64,000 nucleotides of DNA, taken from positions 248,001 to 312,000 of the forward strand of contig CM065884.1 of NCBI GenBank assembly GCA_033439255.1. The letters are read 5' to 3'. Position numbers and translations under genes: made by a program. This stretch comes from Hericium rajendrae (taxonomy: Eukaryota; Basidiomycota; Agaricomycetes; Russulales; Hericiaceae). The number at the start of each line of letters is the position of its first letter. Position 1 is the stretch's first letter. Positions 58,023-64,000 of the stretch are shown piece after piece. The notes below the pieces were generated by a model. That model was not told the DNA's origin. It ran no database searches and was given only the letters and a program-made list of their open reading frames with translations.

Positions 58023-58035
58023 GACCTCGCGACCT
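58023..58035 (+). promoter_or_regulatory. Candidate U6 proximal promoter element, copy 2
   Basis: GACCTCGCGACCT at -27 to -15 from the U6 5' end, identical in sequence and position to the element at 54421-54433. Confidence 0.5.
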
Positions 58036-58049
58036 TGGCAACGAGTAAT

Positions 58050-58073
58050 GTCCCCTTCGGGGTGACATACGAA

Positions 58074-58104
<31 letters not shown>

Positions 58105-58170
58105 GGCCCCTGCACAAGGATGACACGCTTTCCCAGAGTGGTAGACCTACGGGTCTCAATATTTATTTTT
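58050..58170 (+). ncRNA. U6 spliceosomal snRNA, copy 2
   Basis: Identical over 121 nt to the U6 gene at 54448: 5' stem-loop, ACAGAGA box, AGC triad, internal stem-loop and T-rich end. Downstream sequence is unrelated. Perfect identity inside diverged flanks indicates strong selection or gene conversion, so both copies may be expressed. Confidence 0.95.
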
Positions 58171-58312
58171 GCCCATTTCACACATGTTCCATAGGTTCCT
58201 GCCGCCGTGCGAACCACTGCAACTGGAAAACAATACGACACAAGTAGGTACATCACGGCATAGAGTCTGGTATAGATACATATATACTACAGAATCAAGG
58301 TGCTAGTTATTC

Positions 58313-59629
58313 TCACTCGGGGATTTCTCCGTCCTCAACCATCACCCGCATCATCAGATTCGCCTTCCACCACATACAAAGCGGCCCCTCGGGATTCAGA
58401 AACTGCCACGGAGTCAAAGAAAGCAGCGTCAAGTCCTCGAGCTTCAGCTCGCGCAACCAACGCTCGCCGAGCTTCAGCGGCGGCAGGAACGGCCACGTCT
58501 TCGCGGCGCGCTGCAATATGGAGGATGAGCACACGCGCGACGAGAAGGAGCAGAGCGCTTACGGCAATCTCCTCCAACCGTGCTGCGATCTGGCGAGCCG
58601 CGAGTCTGCCCAGGTCATTGGACGTGAAGGGCCCGTTCGTAAGGGTGAAGTAGATGGTCTGGTTCGCTCCAAGCCCGGGGAACGAGAGAGTCTGGGATGT
58701 CGTCGATCAGTGGCGGCTTTGATGCAGGCGCACAGAGGCGGACTCACCACGAGCGCGGCAGGGCATCGCTGCAGCGAGTCCTTGGTGAGCGGTGTGTTCT
58801 TTCCGAACCACCGCTTTGAGGGATTGTCGGCGATGAGGTCGGCGAACTTCACGCCGGGGAATGGGGAGAGCGCTCTGTATTGGTAGAGCAGGTCATTCCT
58901 GCTTGAGCGCGGAGCGGTGTCAAGCGATGGGACGGGATGGTAGGTTGGCTTGAGTTTGGGAGATGTCGGCAGTCTTTCCGCAGGGCGGTCCTGAGCGGAA
59001 TCATGGAGCAGCAGTCGAGTCTTGCCAGAGCCGCTCGGGTTTAGCATCACGTTCAGCGTGTCGCCCCTGCTTGGAATCGTATCTTCCAAGCCTTGTGCAA
59101 CGCTAGCCGGATCGTCATGGTGTACCTTGTCGACGGAGTCTTTGTATTTCACCCCATCTTTGACCTTGACGTTAGAACCGACTTTGACAGCATCCTTGAC
59201 CTGGATAACCAGGCCGACATGATGTACCTCGTCGACGGAGTCTTTGGTCTTCGGCCCAATTTTGACCTTGACATTGGAATCGACCTTGACAGCATCCCTA
59301 ACCCGGACAGCGACAGCACCCTTGACCTGATCTCGCACGCTTGAGTTGGTGTTCAAAGGGCCTGGCTCGTTCGCGACGACATCCCTCCGGTGCTGGACGG
59401 CGAGCTGCTTCTTGACCAGCGCCTTGAGCTCTGCGAGCTCCCGCTCGATCTCGTGTTGCTTCAAGTCGAGGGTTCTGAGGTGCTCTTCTGTTTGCTGCTT
59501 GTACCTGGCGATTTCCTCCCCGTTCTCGCTTTGCTTTTGTTCGAGGAAATAAAAGCGATTTTGGAAATAAGAAGGTCCGACTTGGACCAGATCATCGTCG
59601 GAAACGCGTTGTCGTAGTAAAGCCGGCAT
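58313..59629 (-). CDS. Unknown protein, paralogue 2 of the U6-linked pair, with coiled coil
   Basis: Not recognised. Three exons, 59629-58748, 58691-58563 and 58510-58313: 402 residues. The N-terminus differs from paralogue 1: a predicted coiled coil (EEIARYKQQTEEHLRTLDLK, then HEIERELAELKALVKKQL) followed by two related Val/Lys/Asp-rich repeats (VRDAVKVDSNVKVK and VKDAVKVGSNVKVK, each followed by KDSVD…VHH). The C-terminal 200 residues match paralogue 1, including LYQYRALSPFPGVKFADLI, NDLGRLAARQIAARLEEIA and KTWPFLPPLKLGERW. The two genes point away from their respective U6 copies in the same arrangement. Confidence 0.7.
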
Positions 59630-60252
59630 TAGAGGAGGCTCGTCTTGGAAGGCTAGTGGACGGGGAAGTTTGGCGATTGTGTGAAGCCATCCTCCACTAG
59701 AGCCTTAAGTAAAACTGGTGGAGTGCCACACGTACAATGTCGACGACATCAGTGGCAGGGGCGCAGAACACAAACGCACCTCATAACCAAAAGGCAATCC
59801 AAAGGCATGCCTTGGGTGTCGGTAGCAACGACGGTGGCATACTAGGCTGATCTGGGATATTAGAAAGAGACAAGGCGGCTTAGTTACCTTCAATTGAAAT
59901 CGTAGCTCGACTGGCGTGGGTTCCAGGCCACAACACAGTTCCGATCCGAGGCTACTCTGCACACCAAAGCAGAGAAGACGTTCTATACAGTGCGCACAGC
60001 GCACTGCTTCACAGCTGCAAACTGACGTGGGTGACTGAGCAGAAAACAAGAAAGCTATGTTTGGCTTACGTCAGCCTGGTTCAGGAATTTTGACAGCCAC
60101 CTGCGCCTTCTGCAGCTCACTTTCAACCTCTCCTCCTCCCATCTCCTCGTTTCCCGGGTTTGATCCCTTCGTCTGGTCGTCTTGATCGCCGTGAAGCATT
60201 AATTTGTTTCGCAGTCTACCCCATCCACAGAAGTTGCTCACCAGCGATTACA

Positions 60253-62610
60253 ATGGCATCTCAACTGTCCGAGCAGTATGCGTGTACGTACTCGTTTTCT
60301 GCGGTCATCCAGGATCGGCTTCGTGGTGTCAGACAGAGACTGGAGCGAGGTTAGAGACATTGAAGGGAGACCGGGCGTGCGAACGAGGTGCGTGTCTGGC
60401 AGACTCAGCATGGATGTCGTTGTTCATGGCTCATGTCTATCGCCGGCTGCCCTCGGAATTTCGTACAGTGCGATATTTTCCACCCATATCTCCTTCTTCG
60501 TCATCTGGCTCTGTCTGGCATGCGAATCTGATTTTGTGGCATGGTTTCACTTTGCTGAATTCTTGCTGACATGCATCCTTACAGTCCGCGCACAAAAGTC
60601 CATAGGCCTTGTCAGCGGCACACCCACCTACGACCCTCTGTCAAATTTCGAGGCGCCTGATGTCCCAGCGAGGACCTACCAGTACAGCCCCGATGGGCGA
60701 CTGTTCGCATACGCAATTCCCGCCTGGTGCGTCTGTGTTTCAATTTTATCGATGGCGGGAAGCCTAACGCGTGTTGACGCCCATGATCCGCAGTGTCCGA
60801 ATATATCGGGCAGAAGGCGCCGTGCTGCTCCAAGAGCTTGCCATTCCGAACGTCGTCGAGATCAACTTCTCCCCGCGGGGGACGTACCTCTCCACCTGGG
60901 AGCGACCGGTCAAGCTCGAAGACGGCGCGCAGCACAAGAACCTGCGCGTGTTTTCCGTCTCGACCGGCGAGGAGCTCATCGCATTCTCGCAGAAGTCTCA
61001 GGAGGGTTGGGATCTGCAGTACACGATCTCAGAGTCTCATGCCATCCGTCTCGTCGGACAGGAGATTCAGGTGTATCACCCGGCGGAGTGGAACCGGAGC
61101 GTCGTCGACAAGCTCAAGATTGAGGGCGCGTCAATGGTCGTGCTGAGCCCGGGGCTCAACCCATCGTTCGCAGTCTTCGTGCCAGAGAAAAAGGGCGCCC
61201 CCGCTGTTGTCAAGATCTACTCCTTGCTGAACATCAACGCGCCGCCCACGTCCCAAAAGACTTTCTTCAAAGCAGAGAAGTCACAGATCAAGTGGAACAC
61301 GCTCGGCACGCAGGTCCTCGTGCTGACTCACACAGACGTGGACAACACAAACAAAAGCTATTACGGCCAGACAGGACTTTACCTGCTCAGTGCCGCTGGC
61401 AACTTTGACTGTAGGGTGGCTTTGGACAAGGAAGGTCCGATTCATGACTTTGCATGGAGTCCCAACTCGAAGGAATTCGGCGTCGTGTATGGCTGTGAGT
61501 CTTCTCTATCCAAACCCATCTCTACAGTACTTATGCCTTTGCAGTCATGCCCGCAAAGGCCATGCTCTTCGATCAGCGCGTGCGGACCCTGCACGACTTC
61601 GGCGCCTCCTTCTACAACTTCATCGCGTTCAACCCGCAATCGCGCCTCATCGCGCTCGCCGGCTTCGGCAACCTCGCGGGCAAATGCGACATCTTCGACC
61701 GGCGCTCGCTCACGAAGCTCGCGACGATCGACGCCTCGAACACCTCGTACTGCGAGTGGTCGCCCGACGGCAAGTTCCTCCTCACCGCGACGCTGAGCCC
61801 GCGCCTGCGCGTCGACAACGGCATTAAGGTCTTCTACGCCCTCGGCCAGCTCGTGCACGTCCAGCCGTGCGACGAGCTCTACCAGGCCGGCTGGCGCCCG
61901 ATCCCCGTCGACGCCGCGCCCGCCTTCCCGCAGGCGATCCCGCCCTCCCCCGCACCGAGCGCGGCCGCGCAGGCGTTCCTTGCTGTCGCGAAGCCGACGC
62001 CGACGAAGGCCGCGGGCGCGTACCGCCCGCCGGGCTTGCGCGGGCAGACCGTGTCGCTCGCTTACAAGCGCGAGGAGGACGGCGGTTCGCCCGCAGGCAG
62101 CGGCGCCGCGACGCCGACCCGCGGCCGCGGCGGCGCGCCGCACCAGAACGGGCGACGGTATGTCCCGGGCGCGGCGCCGACGTCGCCGTCGCCTGTGCCG
62201 GACGGTGATAAAAAGGCGCGCAAGCGCAAGGGTGGGAAGGAGAAGAGGGGTGGGGAGGCGCCGGCGGGGGTGAATGGGAATGGGGAGGTGGGCGAGGCGG
62301 CGCCATTGCCTGCGCTGAAGGTCAATGGTAATGCGCCGGCGGCGGTGACGGCCGAGGAGCCGCAAACGCCGCTCGATGGCGTGCTGGATCCTGTGCAGAA
62401 GAAGGTTAGGAACCTGAACAAAAAGGTCAGTGGAGTTTGCATTGTCAAGTATGGGTCCATTGTTGACGACGCTGTTTCGTGTAGCTCAAGGCCATCGACG
62501 AGCTGAAGGAGAAGTCGCAGCGCGGCGAGCGGTTAGAGGCGACGCAGCTAAAGAAGATCGAGAGCGAGGTAGAGATCCGGAAAGAGCTCGCTTCGCTCTC
62601 TGTGTCGTAG
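60253..62610 (+). CDS. Eukaryotic translation initiation factor 2A (eIF2A)
   Basis: WD40-propeller factor that can deliver initiator tRNA independently of eIF2 and is used in specialised or stress initiation. Five exons, 60253-60283, 60585-60726, 60794-61494, 61545-62425 and 62485-62610, in phase: 626 residues. The start MASQLSEQYAFRAQKSIGLV, SPDGRLFAYAIP, HDFAWSPNSKEFGVVYGFMP, AGFGNLAGKCDIFDRR and SNTSYCEWSPDGKFLLTATL are characteristic. After the propeller come LYQAGWRPIPVDAAP, AYRPPGLRG, a Gly/Ala/Lys-rich linker and the C-terminal helix (KAIDELKEKSQRGERLEATQ). The first intron is unusually long (301 bp). Confidence 0.9.
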
Positions 62611-62974
62611 TATCCCTCCCGTCTCCCAATGCACATCTTCGTTCTCCCTCTCGCTGTCGCATTGCTCATATTTAGATGTTTTGGGGTGGTTTTGCATGGA
62701 GATGTTGTATGACCGGACTATCTGTGCTGTGCTCAAGTTTTACTTTATTGGGGATCCATGTACTGCAATATTGTGTTCGGATACATCGTTGGATGCATGG
62801 TTGTGGATTCTGGTTGACAGCTAGCTTGTGTTCGGCACCTAAGCAGCCACCCTGAGTTGACTCTGAGTCATAAATGGGAATCAAAGCGAGCCAGCCGGGA
62901 TGGTCTTGGTGCACTGCGAAAGTTTCGGTATATTCGTGCACGCCGTCCGTGGGTATAACCACTGTATAACCGTC
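62611..62974. other. Convergent 3' intergenic region
   Basis: Holds the 3' UTRs of eIF2A and the methyltransferase. No gene is seen. Confidence 0.6.
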
Positions 62975-63818
62975 CTACACCGGCTTGGTAGCCCTGGCAA
63001 AGAAGAAATCGACAGGACCGCCGTGCATCTTCCCAGGCGCCAGCTTCTCGAACGAGAAGTGACGCAGCCCCGCGCCCTCAAACGCGGCGCGCATGTCCGC
63101 CTCGCTCAGCCCAGCAGTATGCGGCACGATGTGGTGATACTCCGGCGCGACGAGCTCGCCGCCGTCGGTCATCCGCGTGATGTCCGCGACCATAAGCTGT
63201 CCGCCCGGCTTCAGGAAGAACGCAAGCACGCGCGAGATATCGCCGATCGACGCGAAGTGGTGGTACGCCATCGAACACTGCACGCTTCACATCAGCCATC
63301 GTCAACGCCGAGAACGGGAAGGAAAGCACGCACGACGACGACGTCGAACTTGGCGCCGCCGAGCTCGCCCTCTTCGCCCTTGAGCTCGGCGCGCACGGCG
63401 CGCATCTCCTCGGGCGCGATGCCCTGGGTCGCGACGCGCGCGTTGTAGATGTCGACCATCCCCTGGCTGATGTCGACCCCGACGAGCGCCTTCGTGTGCG
63501 CCGCGAGCGCGCGCGACACGGCGCCTTCTGGGGTCAGCGCGGCGCGTGCAAGGGGTGGGCAGACGCACCGGTTCCGCAGGCGAAGTCGAGCACGGTCGTG
63601 GTGTCCTCATCGAAGGGGTGCGCGGCGCGCACGGCGGCGGAGAGCTTCCTCGCGAGCTTGCGCACGGAGGGCCGGTCGTCCGTCGTGTGCGCGATGCTGT
63701 CGAAGTGCTGCTCGTTGGCGCTGGCGATGTCGCTGGGGGTGTGCCCGTGGTCATGGGGCACGGGCGCTGCGCCGGCGCTCGCGGAGTCGGCGTCGATGTC
63801 GATGATGTCGTCCGACAT
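62975..63818 (-). CDS. Class I SAM-dependent methyltransferase
   Basis: Small-molecule or protein methyltransferase of the class I Rossmann fold; the substrate is unknown. Three exons on the minus strand. The start MSDDIIDIDADSASAG precedes NEQHFDSIAH. Motif I is DFACGTGAVSRALAAH (spliced through an AAG acceptor), followed by LVGVDISQGMVDIYN (acidic ribose-binding residue), FDVVVCSMAYHHFASIGDIS (motif IV-like, splice in the middle), LAFFLKPGGQLMVADITR and the end GGPVDFFFARATKPV. The His/Asp-rich beginning is typical of fungal members of this group. Another in-frame Met further upstream (63929) is less likely. Confidence 0.8.
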
Positions 63819-64000
63819 TGTAGATCTGGATTCTAGGATTCGGGTTAGATGTGGGAAGGTCGAGGTCTGGAGAGGTTTTGAGCAGGGGTTGAGAGCAATG
63901 GCTTGGACGCTTTCTGGCAAAAGGTCCAAGCTTTATACCTTGCATCCCAAAGAGTACCTCCACAGACATGAACACTTGAGATGAGTGAATCGGTGGACAG

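Larger units (their letters stand above)
58023..59830. repeat. Tandem duplicate of the U6 + unknown gene unit (partner 54421-56060)
   Basis: Both units have U6 (+), then the unknown gene (-), then a conserved upstream patch containing GACGACATCAGTGGCA (59747) or CACGACATCAGTGGCA (55968) and AAACGCACCTCA. Coding homology is moderate and intergenic homology patchy, so the duplication is old compared with the one at 18590-29534. Confidence 0.75.

Overview
The window is nuclear DNA of a filamentous basidiomycete, probably a polypore-like agaricomycete. The grounds are many short (about 50 bp) GT-AG introns, GC-rich coding DNA, FunK1 kinases, a U6 snRNA, and best family matches to fungal proteins. 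No prokaryotic, organellar or LTR-element features were recognised.

Layout. (1) 1-11583 is an imperfect inverted duplication: FunK1 kinase (+) with a broken inverted shugoshin tail, then the complete shugoshin gene, then a second FunK1 copy (-) carrying a premature stop. (2) 11627-18552 holds single-copy housekeeping genes: mitochondrial helicase SUV3 (its 3' end is cut by the inverted-duplication junction), mitoribosomal protein mS33/RSM27, and an unknown Ser/Pro-rich protein. (3) 18590-29534 is a tandem segmental duplication of a C2H2-finger gene plus the start of RTC1/WDR24, with a stray 3' piece of SUV3 between the copies. (4) 29541-45892 is a 16.35-kb DNA transposon with near-perfect 27-bp terminal inverted repeats and a 6-bp target duplication. 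Its ends are confirmed by a paralogous empty site at 22772-22777. It carries an intact integrase-core (D,D,E) transposase, a TET/JBP-type 2-oxoglutarate/Fe(II) dioxygenase gene, a large multi-exon gene ending in a J-domain-like segment, a degenerate repeat array that looks like duplicated exons, and fragments of host genes (EB1, a Cdc1/Ted1-like phosphoesterase, a coiled-coil protein). (5) 46129-54155 holds RTC1/WDR24 (SEA/GATOR2), inositol polyphosphate multikinase and CDC73 (Paf1 complex). (6) 54421-59830 is an old tandem duplication of a unit made of a U6 snRNA gene and an unrecognised protein gene in opposite orientation, with a broken third member of the C2H2-finger family between the units. 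(7) 60253-63818 holds eIF2A and a SAM-dependent methyltransferase.

The host genes are ordinary and mostly unrelated to one another in pathway. The strongest candidate for an undescribed system is the transposon, which combines an rve/IS3EU-like transposase with a predicted DNA-modifying dioxygenase and a J-domain-like protein. TET/JBP genes in mushrooms are known to ride on KDZ transposons; no KDZ transposase was recognised here. Exon coordinates were read by eye from splice sites and phase. Family calls come from motif recognition, without database searches.
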